DNA of 64,000 bases from Laguncularia racemosa (Eukaryota > Streptophyta > Magnoliopsida > Myrtales > Combretaceae). The stretch covers positions 267,501-331,500 of the forward strand of contig JBBMOL010000372.1 in the NCBI GenBank assembly GCA_037954665.1, written 5' to 3'. Shown in pieces: positions 33,912 through 45,242 of this stretch; within the stretch, counting starts at the first letter, position 1; the number at the start of each line of letters is the position of its first letter. A model generated the notes under the pieces. The model was not told the DNA's origin, searched no databases, and was given only the letters and a program-made list of their open reading frames with translations. The translations under genes were made by a program, and so were the position numbers.

Positions 33912-35362
33912 TTCCCCTCCTCTTGAAAAGGATTTGTCCTCAAATCATTGCCTGCATCAAATGGACTCAGATCAGTAACATAAAATGTGACACTTACTGG
34001 ATACTCACCTGGTAAATTTTTCTTGTAGGCATTATCATTGATTTTCTCAAGCATCGGAAATGGACCGTCTCCCCTAGGGTTCAACTTGGATCTCCTCTCC
34101 AATGGAAAACTCTCCTTGCGAAAATGCACCCAAACCCAATCTCCAGGCTGAAAAATCTTGGGTCCCCTGCCCTTGTTCACCCTTGAAGCGACCCTGGCAT
34201 TTTGTTTTTCAATCCTACTCTTTACCTGTGCATGTAGCTTTCTCACGAAATCTACCTTAGAATTAGCATCAAAACTCACAAACTTGTTAGGTGGCAATGG
34301 CAATAAATAAATTGGAACCAATGGGTTAAAACCATACACAATCTCAAATGGTGAACAATGAGTAGTGCTATATAAAGCCCTGTTATATGCAAACTCCACA
34401 AATGGTAGACAATCCTTCCAAGTCCTAATGTTCTTCTCTATGATTGCCCCTAACAATTGAATTAAAGTCCTGTTAACCACATCAATTTGCCCATCAATTT
34501 GTTGGTGACAGATAGTTGAAAACATCCGTTTAGTTCCCAACTTTTCCCACAATACTCTCCAAAAATAACTCAAAAATTTCTCATCTCGATCACTAACAAT
34601 GCTTCTAGGTATACCATGCGGACGCACTACCTTTCTAAAAAACAAATCAACAATGTGTATAGCATCATCAGTTTTATGACAAGAAATGAAATGAACCGTT
34701 TTAAAAATCCTATCCACAACCACAAAATTAGAATCTCGACCATGCCTAGGCCTAGATAATCCTAACACAAAATCTATGGAAATGTTTATCCATGGCTCAC
34801 GAGGAATGACACTATACTCATATAACCAATCTAAGAAGTCATCTAAACAAGGAATGGGATGACGATACTTTACCGTAAGGTTGTTGATGGCGCGACAGTC
34901 AACACACATTCTCCATGTCCCATCATTCTTAGGCACCAAAATCACAGGCACTGCACATGGACTCATGCCTTCTCTCACGTATCCCTTCTCCATTAACTCA
35001 TCTACCTGCCTTTGGAGTTCCTTCGGAAAGACATTTTCAAAATCCTGCACAAGAGACATAACCACACTAGGCAAAGCATTAGATAATTCGTTAGTAGTCA
35101 AACATGTTTCTTTAAAAACCAGCAACAACATAGGTTGCCTCATCACTAATGCTCTCCTTACTACACTCGCTCTTGCTACACATCTCTCCTTTTGCAAGGC
35201 TGCCCTCTCCTTTTCACTCACCACCAAAGTTGATCCCCCTTCAACTTGGCCTCCTACACTCTTTCCAGCCTTCCTCTCTTTTTCCTTTTGATCTTGACTT
35301 TTATATTCCTTTTCTTTCTCATTGTCTTTTGCTCTCTCACTCTCCCTCTGCTTTTCACTCAC
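33680..35362 (-). CDS. B2 pol: truncated RT joined in frame to integrase and LTR-encoded tail
   Basis: Open for 560 codons. Lys/Glu-rich linker (1-60), RT start (M-S-P-C-A-V-P-V-I-L-V, W-R-M-C-V-D-C-R-A-I-N), then at about residue 188 a direct in-frame join to the IN core (I-S-I-D-F-V-L-G-L; S-D-R-D; E appears as D in Q-I-D-V), then GPY/F (G-D-G-P-F-P-M-L-E-K-I-N) and D-L-R-T-N-P-F-Q-E-E. The LTR-encoded tail has G-P-I-T-R-N-R-A-K-R-F-K-E-A. The RT catalytic YxDD, RNase H and HHCC domain are absent. The first D of the IN triad (S-I-D-F) and the second (S-D-R-D) are kept; the third position reads Asp rather than Glu. Confidence 0.85.
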   Translation of the reverse strand: MSEKQRESERAKDNEKEKEYKSQDQKEKERKAGKSVGGQVEGGSTLVVSEKERAALQKERCVARASVVRRALVMRQPMLLLVFKETCLTTNELSNALPSVVMSLVQDFENVFPKELQRQVDELMEKGYVREGMSPCAVPVILVPKNDGTWRMCVDCRAINNLTVKYRHPIPCLDDFLDWLYEYSVIPREPWINISIDFVLGLSRPRHGRDSNFVVVDRIFKTVHFISCHKTDDAIHIVDLFFRKVVRPHGIPRSIVSDRDEKFLSYFWRVLWEKLGTKRMFSTICHQQIDGQIDVVNRTLIQLLGAIIEKNIRTWKDCLPFVEFAYNRALYSTTHCSPFEIVYGFNPLVPIYLLPLPPNKFVSFDANSKVDFVRKLHAQVKSRIEKQNARVASRVNKGRGPKIFQPGDWVWVHFRKESFPLERRSKLNPRGDGPFPMLEKINDNAYKKNLPGEYPVSVTFYVTDLSPFDAGNDLRTNPFQEEGNDEIHDESQAGRRNVDHLEVLPGPITRNRAKRFKEALNGLIKVVHEAGKDWSNHEVGMDWNNHGKTLAFIQVTPDTG

Positions 35363-35383
35363 CTTATGTTTTGCAAACGTCTG

Positions 35384-36721
35384 TTATAGCTGCAACTGAT
35401 CCTCATACACTTGTTTGGGTGTTAACGGTTTAAGATTAAAGCTTTTCCCTTGGTGAACAAGCGTATACTTGTTAGAAAAGCCATCATGAACAACCTTCCT
35501 ATCAAATTGCCATGGCCTCCCTAACAACACATGACATGCTTGCATTGGCACTACATCACATAACACCTCATCCTCATACCTACCAATGCGAAACCCAATC
35601 AATGCTTGCTTACTCACCTTAGTCTCTCCACTATCATTCAACCACTGCAATTTATATGGACTAGGGTGTCTAACAGTTTTGAGCCCTAGCCTCTCAACAA
35701 TAAAGTTACTCACTACATTGGTGCAACTCCCTCCATTGATGATCAAACTACAGATGTGATCTCCTAGATAGCATCTAGTATGAAATATATTCTCTCTTTG
35801 CACCTCCTCTTCTTCCTTCACTTGCACATTCAAAGCTCGCTTCACTACTGCCACTAGCCTTCCCATTGCAGGCTCCTCATCATCACTAGCATCCTCTAAT
35901 GGAGGCATATCATCTTCTTCACTATCCCTCTCAGTCTCATACTCCCCATCATCACGCAAAATCATCACACGCCTATTTGGACATTGACTAGCAATATGGC
36001 CTCTACCTTGACATTTTAAACATCTAATGTCACGATTTCTAGAAGTAGAAGAATCAGGGTTACCTTGTTTACCAGGAGTAGAACCCGCTTGCCTCAGCTC
36101 CCCTTTTGGTTTGGTGGGTAAAGGCTTTTCTTCCTTCTTCCATTGATTAGTCTTCCAAGTGGATGAACCATTACCCTGTTGAAACCGTGCATTACTACTA
36201 CCTCTCCTCTTGTGCTGGTTTTCAACCTTTATAGCCATGTGAACCATATCCTCCAGTTCTACATAATGCTGTAATTCAACCACATATTGGATTTCTCTAT
36301 TCAACCCCGCAAGAAACCTAGCCATTGTAGCCTCTCTATCCTCCTCTACATTCGCCCTAATCATAGTGACTTCCATCTCCTTGAAATACTCATCTACACT
36401 TCGGCTTCCCTGCCTCAGAGTTTGCAACTTGTTGTGCAATTCACGATAGTAATACGCAGGCACAAACCGCTTCTTCATCACTCTTTTCATCTCTTCCCAA
36501 GACTCAATAGGTGGCTCGCCACTCCTTCTCCTATTCAACATTAGTTGATTCCACCACACTATAGCATAATCCGAAAACTCAATGGCAGCAAGTTTTACTT
36601 TCTTTCTCCCACTATAGTTGTGACAATCAAACACCATCTCCACCTTTTTCTCCCATTTTAAGTACACCTCGGGATCATTCTTCCCTTGTAAAGGAGGAAT
36701 CTTCATCTTTATGCTACTCAA
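35384..36721 (-). CDS. B2 gag and protease
   Basis: 445 codons open: gag domain (M-K-I-P-P-L-Q-G-K-N-D, A-I-V-W-W-N, Y-Y-Y-R-E-L-H-N-K), intact CCHC knuckle (C-L-K-C-Q-G-R-G-H-I-A-S-Q-C) and the protease domain with LLGRPWQFDRK. The protease active site reads IINGGSC, with Asn replacing the catalytic Asp of B1 (a G-to-A change). The frame ends at a TAA (CAA in B1) and continues in phase in the pol ORF. Confidence 0.85.
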   Translation of the reverse strand: MSSIKMKIPPLQGKNDPEVYLKWEKKVEMVFDCHNYSGRKKVKLAAIEFSDYAIVWWNQLMLNRRRSGEPPIESWEEMKRVMKKRFVPAYYYRELHNKLQTLRQGSRSVDEYFKEMEVTMIRANVEEDREATMARFLAGLNREIQYVVELQHYVELEDMVHMAIKVENQHKRRGSSNARFQQGNGSSTWKTNQWKKEEKPLPTKPKGELRQAGSTPGKQGNPDSSTSRNRDIRCLKCQGRGHIASQCPNRRVMILRDDGEYETERDSEEDDMPPLEDASDDEEPAMGRLVAVVKRALNVQVKEEEEVQRENIFHTRCYLGDHICSLIINGGSCTNVVSNFIVERLGLKTVRHPSPYKLQWLNDSGETKVSKQALIGFRIGRYEDEVLCDVVPMQACHVLLGRPWQFDRKVVHDGFSNKYTLVHQGKSFNLKPLTPKQVYEDQLQL

Positions 36722-36757
36722 TTGATCATCCTCTCTATTCCTATCTCCTTTATCTTC

Positions 36758-37051
36758 CTAATCCCTAGTTCCTCTATTCCGACCACTATATCCTCTATAA
36801 CTCCCAACAAAAGGCTCATCAAAGTCATCATCCGACATTTCATCTCCACCCCTCGGTACTCTCCTAGAACGACTCTCCCTCTTATGCCCTTGGAATACAT
36901 TTGTGGATTGCTCTAGTCTTTGCTCTACCGTCTCATCATTTTGTTCCATTCCCTCTTGGAATATCCTCTTCATTCCACCCCTCAACGCCTCAATTACTAA
37001 CCTAGCATCAAACCTTCCCCTCTCACCTTCAGGAGAATGTTGTCTCGACAT
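36758..37051 (-). CDS. B2 gag N-terminus
   Basis: From the ATG at 37051 (MSRQHSPEG) to a TAG at 36758, in phase with the following ORF. Arg/Glu-rich with a helical segment M-K-R-I-F-Q-E-G-M-E-Q. The stop sits where B1 has TGG, and B1's own stop is at a different codon, so the two lesions are independent. Confidence 0.8.
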   Translation of the reverse strand: MSRQHSPEGERGRFDARLVIEALRGGMKRIFQEGMEQNDETVEQRLEQSTNVFQGHKRESRSRRVPRGGDEMSDDDFDEPFVGSYRGYSGRNRGTRD

Positions 37052-37541
37052 TGTCCCTACAGAAAAGATTAGTACTAACACAAATATATATATAATTAAA
37101 CCTCACGATACACTCCCTTACGTGTTTCGCTCAAATGATGATATCACACAGTCACTCGTGTATTCTCACAAATAATGATGATATCAACTCGCCAATTTCC
37201 TCTTCTCAATTCTCTTGGAACTAACCCGAACTACACCAATTTCCTTCCGTAGAATTCAAAACAACTCTAGGGTTCGTAAATTTTCCTCTATTTTTCTATC
37301 CGATTTTTTTTTTGTCTTAGTTGTTGCTCTTGATCACGTTTTTCTTTTCTTTTCTTTTCTCTTCTTTTTTTGTTGTTGTGATTTTTACTCTTTTTTTTTT
37401 TTAACAATCGCCTAGTCGATATTACACTATCAAAAGACAATCAATATTACGAAATTGAATACGATAATTGATATGGTCGATTGGAGTTAGGGTTTTTGAT
37501 ATTACCTTCCTCAACCGAACTTGATGTTTTGACAAACCTAA

Positions 37542-37553
37542 GCTCTGATACCA
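37542..37553 (-). other. B2 primer binding site (tRNA-iMet type)
   Basis: Complement TGGTATCAGAGC, three bases from the 5' LTR edge at 37557. The leader between here and 37052 has the same putative splice acceptor as B1. Confidence 0.9.
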
Positions 37554-37556
37554 AAC

Positions 37557-40500
37557 TGATACGAACCACGCCAACCCGTGATGAAACCCAATACCAATAC
37601 GTTCAGAATTCGTTGCCTAAGACGCCTAAACACCTAAAGTGGAAACCGCGACCCGTTGTCTATAAGCGAGACAAGAACCTTGGTATAAAATGAAGACACC
37701 ACAATCGGGATGGAAGACCGATTGATAAGTCGAGATGAACGCCATGGAAATCAATCCAATAAGTTCGATTTAGTTCTTGAAGAACCAAGAGAGGTGCCTC
37801 TCAAAGATGTTTAATATTCAAAGATGTAAATTCTTAATTGTTCTAAACCCTAGGAGCTTTTATACTAGGGTTACAATTCGTGAAAAACAAGTCCAAAACG
37901 ACGTAGCTTAGATAAGTTGCGTAAAAACACGAAAACAGAATAAGCTGGCCGGCAAGGGATACACGGCCGTGCACTTTGGCCGTGTATGATTCTGTGCTAA
38001 AAAACTAATTCAAGGCTGGATAAGAGCCGCCGATGCATTCAAGACACTCCAAGGATGACAGACATTTTGGGAGGAATTTTTTTCTTGATGAACAATTTTA
38101 CACCAGGGAAGTACCAGTATTTCAATTTCTGCATTGACATTCTTTTCCTTAATTTTGTGACATATTGGAACAATGAGGACATTGTCCAATTTAAGTATGG
38201 GGAAGGGATTATAAATGTAGAAGTATAATGATTGCACACATCATGAGCTTACAAATCCCATGCTTTATTTATGTCCTTAAATTGAAATCCTGAAATTGAC
38301 TTAGATTGGTGCCCTACTCGCCAACTATTGTGACTAGTTTACATAGTTAAAATTTAATAGTAAAATCTCTAGAGAACGGGGTTTACCTTATGTTTAGCCT
38401 TTGAACTTGAGATTGAGTCCTTAAGTTGAAAAAAACAAGCAAGTTTACTTCAAGGAAAAATTGGTTAGGATAAATCTCTCTTGAAATTTCTTTGAGAATA
38501 CCTTAACACCTAGTGAAAGAGGTAAATGAAATATTTTACTTAGTGATCCCTCAAAAACTTGATCCACGCAAAAAGAGATATAAAATGAGCGTGAATAAAT
38601 ACTGGCAAGTGTACCAGATCGGATCAAGTAATATAGTGAGAGAAGAGTGTCGAACCACGAAGTTTGATTAAGTAATAAACCTATATCAATTTCTACTATT
38701 ATTTAGGCAATGATGTTTGATGAGAATTGAATGAATTATACTAAATGCTCAAAAAGAGAATTGTGTTTGAAAAATGATGAATTGATGGTGGGAAATAGAA
38801 TCCACCCTAATTCCACTAATCATATTGTCTTCATGTTATAATAACTCATAGCTATATGGATTTTCACAAGAAATTAACAAAACCTTAATCCTTTATCAAG
38901 TTTTAAAGCAATGTTACCTCAATTTAATTTAATAGCTCCCGCTAATTCAAATCAAATGAGGATTCTAATTCACAATCATAAATTTCCCAATTATATGATT
39001 GCCTAATATCTTTAAAATAATTTCTCCTAATCCCTTAGTGAAAAATTTAATAAAAATATTGCATGAAACACTTAGGTCAATTTCTAATAAAATTCAATAA
39101 CGCTGCTTCCACATGAATTATTAAATCTTACTTAGGAATTCCTGATAAAACCTAAATTTCTCTTTCGAGTCATTTACATTTCTATGCATTGATTTCAATT
39201 ACAAAATACAATTCATAGCAGGACTTCTTATATGAAAATTCTGCATATCTACATTTCCTATAACATGAATACAATGATCATTTTAGTTTGAATTATGGCT
39301 TCATCATGTTTCCCATAAGGATGATTTAGAACATTATAGTATGAATATAAAAACAATTGAAATAAATAGATGTAATGGAATTCGTATTGAACAACAAGAA
39401 TAAACTAATAAATGGCATAAAAGAAAATAAAGTAAATGAAACAATAGCTATAATCTTCAAGAACTTCAATCTTCCAAAATGATTTCTCGAATTCTTCAAT
39501 TGAAAGCAAACTTCAGCAAAATAACTTTCTTTCTTCAAACTAAAAATTGGAATAACATGAAATGTAAAGGAATTAAAGAAAATATAAAATCCTAAAGTTT
39601 CTAAGGGAATTCTAATAATTTCAAAGAAAGACAAATGATGCTAAACAAAGAATCAAAATAGAAGAATTCTAAAACAAAAGGGGATTTTAAACAAAAGGGG
39701 ATGCTCTCAAGGTTCACACAAGGGGCCTATTTATAGATCCAAAGAGGAGGGGGATAAGGTTGATCTGATGAGGATTTGAGTCAGCAAATTAAATAAGATA
39801 CGATTTTGGAGAGATTTTCGCAATGGATATCCGGGGAGTAATGAAGGTCGGTTCAAGGCCGGCGGCTTTAATGCTTTTTAAGGCCGGTTTAATATAGGTC
39901 GGCTCAAGGCCGGCTCAAAGCCGGCGGCCTTGAATGTAGGCCGGCCCAAGGCCGGCGGCCTTTATTGCAATCCTCCGCTCGCTTCTTCAATTTTGTGAAA
40001 AACTCCTCCAATTAAATTGTAATTTACTTTTGGGTCCTCAAAACCTGTATTTTCACAATAAACACCATTAAGTATCATTTCTTTATATTTTCTTATATTA
40101 TTGAAATAAATTTAATATAAGTCCAAAAGAAAATATAAGTATAATGTGATCTTATCAAGAGGTGCCTCTCAAAGATGTTTAATATTCAAAGATGTAAATT
40201 CTTAGTTGTTCTAAACCCTAGGAGCTTTTATACTAGGGTTACAATTCGTGAAAAACAAGTCCAAAACGACGTAGCTTAGATAAGTTGCGTAAAAACACGA
40301 AAACAGAATAAGCTGGCCGGTAAGGGATACACGGCCGTGCACTTTGGCCGTGTATGATTCTGTGCCAATTCTTGTCTCTTTACACGGCCGTGCCTTTTAG
40401 CCGTGTGTCTGGCTGTGTATGATTCTATGCAATCTTGATATTCCTACACGGCCGTGCCTTGAAAGTACACGCCCTCTTCAACCCGTGTCCGGTGTGACTT

Positions 40501-40709
40501 GTATAAAAGCAAGGGTCTTCCCATGGTTGTTCCAATCCATTCCAACTTCATGATTGCTCCAATCTTTTCCGGCTTCATGGATAACCTTTATCAACCCGTT
40601 AAGTGCTTCCTTGAATCGTTTCGCTCGATTTCTTGTGATCGGTCCAGGCAGCACTTCAAGAGGATCCACATTTCTTCTTCCGACTTGGCTCTCATCATGG
40701 ATCTCATCA
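37557..40709 (-). repeat. B2 5' LTR, split by segment K with a 208-bp duplication
   Basis: LTR parts 37557-37997 and 40158-40709. The stretch 37790-37997 is repeated at 40158-40365 (208 bp each, nearly identical), so subtracting one copy and K restores a normal LTR of about 785 bp. Confidence 0.9.
37998..40157. mobile_element. Segment K: foreign 2.16 kb insert, retroelement LTR-like
   Basis: Not similar to B. On the minus strand it begins TGATAAGATC at 40157 and has a perfect TATAAATAG (39727-39735) with a GGCCGGC palindrome cluster upstream (39845-39965), so it looks like an LTR with a minus-strand promoter. At 38150-38215 the plus strand has GAGGACATTGTCCAATTTAA and GGGGAAGGGATTATA, similar to the sequence before the 3' LTR of Athila/Tat-type gypsy elements; the two clues point in opposite directions. 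No coding ORF of note. Family and orientation uncertain. Confidence 0.5.
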
Positions 40710-40714
40710 TATAT

Positions 40715-41618
40715 GTACACATATGAAGTACAATTACGTATAAAAAGTATGTGGGAGTAAGCATCTATTTGTAGTTTTTTGTAAACAGGGTCAGCATGGG
40801 TGTCAACATGGCCATGCTCAAGGTCGTGCTGACTTTGAAATGCGTTATCTTCAGTGCTAGGTTTAGCATGGGCTCTAGCACGACCGTGCTCGGAGCAGGG
40901 CTAAAATGTTTCTTGCTTCTGACCATTTTTCTGACTCAGCACTAGCTTCAGCACTAGTTGTGCTAAAGGTTATGCTGAACTGAAATTTCAATTTCCTTCA
41001 TTTTTTTGCCAAAAATTCATTTTATCTCTTGCTTATACCATCTTTAGCCCTCTCTTTTGTCTCCATTGAAAAATAAAAATAAAAATAAAATAAAATAAAA
41101 ATAAATAAAAATTTTACAATGGATGTGAAATCGCACTATTGAAGGAGGGTTCAAGAGTGCGAGATGTGATGGGTCAACTTTGAAATTTGAAATGATAGTC
41201 TGATGCTTGTTTGTTGAATGGTCAATAGAATTGTTTTACTTCCCTTATGTAGATTGGTTATTATCATATATTGATTGATCACTTTAAGTCGATTAATCAA
41301 AAGTTGAGATTTAACTAAAATGAGACATGCATTACACGAGACATTGCATAAGTTTGAAGGCCATCACTGTGACAAGGTATCTGGAAGTAATTGTGATATT
41401 ACTGAACTGTCCTGAGCAAACTACTGGACCAGGGGATTGTCCGTGCCTTGCCGGTTCCTTGTCCGAAGTGTCTTTGAAGGTGTTGCTCTGACTGTTGGAA
41501 GTGCATGGGAGCGTTCGGTGATAAAAATGAATAAATAATAAATATTAAGTAATGAGAAATTAAACTGAGTTGTGAGACCTGGGCACTGATGGTGGCTTCG
41601 GAATCCTTAACCCAAGGT

Positions 41619-41653
<35 letters not shown>

Positions 41654-42249
41654 GCATAAACCCTAGACTTCATGTTGGTTACTAGATACTAGAAGACCAC
41701 GTAAATTGATGCATTCATGTAGTTGCTCATGTATAGCATATGGTTGGTAACTTGTTTGAAATTGCTTGTGTGATAACAACACTGAGAGATTGCACTCCTA
41801 TCTCACTAAGCTTATAGCTTACCCTCCTATAGATTTTGTCTTGCAGGTCGCGACTACCTAAACTTTCTTATGGGTCGTCGGACTAAGGTAAGCCTTTGTT
41901 ATAAAGCTAGAAGATCTTGGATATTGTAGGTGAAAGTGAGGATTAGTACATGAGTTAGTTCGATAGATTTGAATTACGAAAATGTAGGAGCCATGGTAAG
42001 CTCAATGGAACTTTTGTATATGTATATGAAATGGGACCTACTGACAATTATGTAAATAGATAATCATCTAATATTTCTATTGGATATGTATATGTTACGA
42101 GTATTGGAGTAAATGAATGTTAGAGGCATCGAATGTTATAATGTGATTAAACAGGTATAGTACTTGGATGAAGACGCTTCACGGTTGCCTAGCTAAGGTT
42201 AGGCGATCTAATGGGTTGTCACGTTGAGTACCTAGGGAGGGGTGTGACA
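40715..42249 (+). repeat. Element D 3' LTR, second part
   Basis: 1535 bp continuing the LTR after B2, ending GGGTGTGACA at 42249 and followed by AGTAG. Holds the GCACGACCGTGC cluster (40790-40975) and the poly-G run at 41620-41651. Confidence 0.9.
41620..41651 (+). repeat. Poly-G run, 32 bases
   Basis: Uninterrupted G from 41620 to 41651 inside D's 3' LTR; the matching place in the 5' LTR (about 25050) has six G. It may be slippage expansion or an artefact. Confidence 0.95.
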
Positions 42250-42254
42250 AGTAG

Positions 42255-42980
42255 CCCGCTAGACTTAGGAAGCTTCTTATCTTTATAATTGTCTTCGGTT
42301 TGTGCTAGTTTACTATTGCTCTTATCTTTTCTAGGTCCATAAGTATCTCATCTCTATTAACCACATGACCTAAAAATACTATTTGTCTTAGCTAGAGTTC
42401 ACATTTACTGAATTTGGCATATAACTTTTTATCTTGTAACCTACTCAATACTAGTTTCAAGTGTTCTTCATGCTCCTCAATGCTTTTAGAGTATATAAGG
42501 ATATTGTCTATAAAGACGATTACGAATTTATCCAGAAAATCCATGAATATTCCATTTACTAAATCCATGAATGCAGCTGGTGCATTTGTTAGTTCAACGG
42601 GCATCACCAGAAACTCGTAGTGCCCATATCTATTTGGGTGATTGTTGTTTTTTGGATATCTTCTTCTTTGATTCTTAGTTGATGGTAGCCTGATCTTAGG
42701 TCTACTTTGGAGAATACCTAAGCTCCTTGCAACTGGTCAAATAGGTCATCTATCCTAGGAAGAGGATATTTGTTTTTATTGTGACCTTATTTAACTCTTT
42801 GTAGTCTATATAGAGTCTCATGCTTCTATCTTTCTTCTTCACAAACAGGACTGGTACAACCTAAGGAGAGATACTGGATCTTATAAAACCCTTGTCCTGT
42901 AGCTCCTGTAATTGTTTCCTTGGTTCTTCTAATTCCATTGGTGCTATCCTGTGGACTAATTTTGATATGGGTACTATGCC
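42255..42980 (-). pseudogene. Element E reverse transcriptase
   Basis: RT part left of D's insertion: E-L-T-N-A-P-A-A-F-M-D-L-V, then VFIDNILIYSKS where the second Asp of the active site is Asn, then K-L-Y-A-K-F-S-K-C-E. Earlier RT blocks (42600-42900) are broken by stops. The frame resumes at 23127 across element D. Confidence 0.82.
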
Positions 42981-43560
42981 TTATACCAAGTCAATGTTGA
43001 ATTCTATTTCCTTGGTTAGGGGTAAACCAGGAAGATCTTTTGGAAACACATCAGGAAATTTCCTCACTATCAATACTCCTTCCATCTTAACTTCTTCACT
43101 GGCTTCAATAGATATAGTTGCAAGTACACTTTTTCCCCACATCTCATAAGTGGGCAATCTAGTAGGTCTTTGCACTTCTAACTTGTATTCAAAATATCCA
43201 TCCCCTAGTATATTAAATTGCACCACCATGTTGTGACAGTCAATGGTGGCATGATATTTTGACAGTTAGTTGACACCTAGAACAATATCAAATTTGATTA
43301 TCTCCAATATTAGGAGGTTTACTAGCATCACCTTACCATGTATTTCTATTCTCAGTCCTCTGCATATTCTACTTATTCTTCCTCTTACTCCCAAGGGAGT
43401 TAATAGCTAGACAGTCATTCACGTTTTCAACATTCAAAGCACATGCGCATACAAAATTCTCAGACCCACAGGATACAGAAGCACTGGTATCGAACAACGC
43501 ATATGCATTGCAGGAGTGTATTGGAAGCATACCTACAATGTTGTTTACATCAGGGATATC
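42981..43560 (-). pseudogene. Element E protease and PR-RT linker
   Basis: Linker F-P-D-V-F-P-K-D-L-P-G-L-P-L (43010-43070) typical before RT, preceded by V-Q-F-N-I-L-G-D-G-Y-F-E-Y-K-L. The protease core (43240-43520) is interrupted; the active site region reads F-D-T-S-A-S. Compare the better preserved F copy at 63454-63834. Confidence 0.7.
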
Positions 43561-43599
43561 TTGGTGTTGCTACTAGTGAATGGTGAACACCCTAGTAGG

Positions 43600-44808
43600 A
43601 ACTCTTTGTCTATGACCCATTGCTTGTGGCCTACTTCCCTATCCTCTCACTAGAGGTTTAGCTGCTTGTTGAATTGGCCCTGTCTGTTTTCTAATTTGTC
43701 CATAAGGATAGTTGATTGCCTTATGTCCCCTCTGGTTGTACACATGACAGAACATTAATGGGACCGACCTCTCAATGCAATGTTTGCTAATGTATCCTAT
43801 CTTCCCACAAGAGAAACATGCCCCATCTAGCCATCTGCACTCTTTCAACTCATGAGGCCCATAACATCTGGTACATTTAGTATTTGGGCCTACTGTAGAG
43901 AGTGCCAAAGGCATTTATCTGATCTAGAGAGGAGGGGCTGTAGCATTCGGTGTTCTGCTTTGTAGCATGTGATGTCTTTTACCTCTATTTTATCTTTTTC
44001 CACTAGAGGCAAGTCTTTTTCCTAGAGCTATTGCTGCTCTGTGGCTCTTCTGTTCTTCTATGATCTTTTTGTTCTGCTCGAGATACTTAACCTTATCAAC
44101 CATTGCAACATATGTATTTAGCTAAAAGGCCCTTATTGCAAGTTGTAGGTTCAATTCCAAACCTCTTAAGAATCTTTTAGCTCGGAACCTATCATCATTA
44201 TGTACATTTTCGGGAAGGAACTGGATGAGGCGATTCAACTTTGCCTCATATTCTTAAATTGTTCGGTTCCCTTGTTCATAGTTGTAGTATTCATTCTCTA
44301 TCTTGTCTCTAGAGCTGCTGGAGAAATATCTTTGATAAAACAACTCCTTAAATACGTCTTAGTTCATGCATTCCCTTGCAAGTTTAGGAACCGGGGCCCA
44401 CCATTTTGCTGCTGTTCCCTTTAACATGAATGTAACATAATTTACCTTTCTATCTTCTAGTATCTAGAAGGTAGCAAATGTTTTCTCAATTTCTTGTACC
44501 TAATCATCAGCTTCGATTAGATCATCTACTAGGAGGTTAAACTCTTTAGCCACTCTAATGAACCTATCAAAGTTGATGGGTTCATTGGCATTCTTGTGCT
44601 GTAAGACATTGGGGGCTTGGTGTTGTTGTGCCTGTAGTCCCACCAGGTTGTTCATCGTATGTAGTAGCTGAATTATCTCTTTAGCCATCTGACCTCTTTC
44701 CCCTTATGGCTGTGGGTTCTAAACTTCTTCCTCATTAGGGTTATCACGTCTAGTACCCCTTCTAGCACGCCTTCCAACTCCTGATTTGGTGATCCTTCTT
44801 GGAGGCAT
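43600..44808 (-). pseudogene. Element E gag with zinc knuckles
   Basis: Start at 44808 (MPPRRITKSG). Stops soon after, then gag fragments (44500-44688: F-D-R-F-I-R-V-A-K-E-F) and knuckles at 43639-43914 (C-T-R-C-Y-G-P-H-E-L-K-E-C; C-F-S-C-G-K-I-G-Y; C-H-V-Y-N-Q-R-G-H with a Cys lost). Confidence 0.75.
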
Positions 44809-45242
44809 TCTGTTTAAGAAGAGACAACCGAATCTACTTAAGTTAATATCGGTCATGGTCAATGTCATAGTGTGTAAGTATATACACATATACCACTACA
44901 TATAGGTTTACTCATATATATATAACTTAGTAGTTAGAAGAAGGCAAGTAAAGTAATAATACAAGAAAATAATTCAATAATTAAGTAAACGTCCCATATT
45001 TTACCCACTCTCTTCATGTCTCACTATCTTACAAATCAAGTGCTTAATTCCTCTAAAGATCATATCTTATTCTCTATTGTTTAAAACTTACGTCTACTAA
45101 TCATCGCTTAGCTTTAAGGATCATTACCTAAGCTCTTCAGGATCAACGACTTATGCTTTATATATAAAAAATTAAATCATAAAGATCATCAACCTATTCT
45201 CTATAGATTCAAACTTAAGTCTCTAAAGATCATAAACCTAAA

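Larger units (their letters stand above)
33127..40709 (-). mobile_element. Non-autonomous Ty3/gypsy retrotransposon 'B2' (with inserted segment K)
   Basis: Ends TGATACG...CTCATCA in plus reading, flanked by TATAT on both sides (33122-33126 and 40710-40714). Same family as B1 on the opposite strand. The coding frame (37051 to 33680) is in one phase with only two nonsense codons, but lacks the RT core, RNase H and the IN zinc domain. The 5' LTR contains segment K. Confidence 0.92.
23133..42249 (+). mobile_element. Tekay/Del-like Ty3/gypsy element 'D' (contains B2)
   Basis: Ends TGTAAAACC...GTGTGACA, flanked by AGTAG on both sides (23128-23132 and 42250-42254), inserted in the pol frame of E. 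Plus strand order: 5' LTR, damaged primer site, an extra decayed ORF, gag with two CCHC knuckles, PR, RT, RNase H, IN, chromodomain, purine tract AGGAGGGGAGGA (32078-32089), 3' LTR split by B2. Heavy nonsense decay in pol. Confidence 0.9.

Noticed and set aside
36287..36544. Plus-strand ORF of 85 codons, with a counterpart at 4244-4576 on the minus strand
   Set aside because: Antisense shadow of the B gag domain, present in both copies only because gag is conserved.
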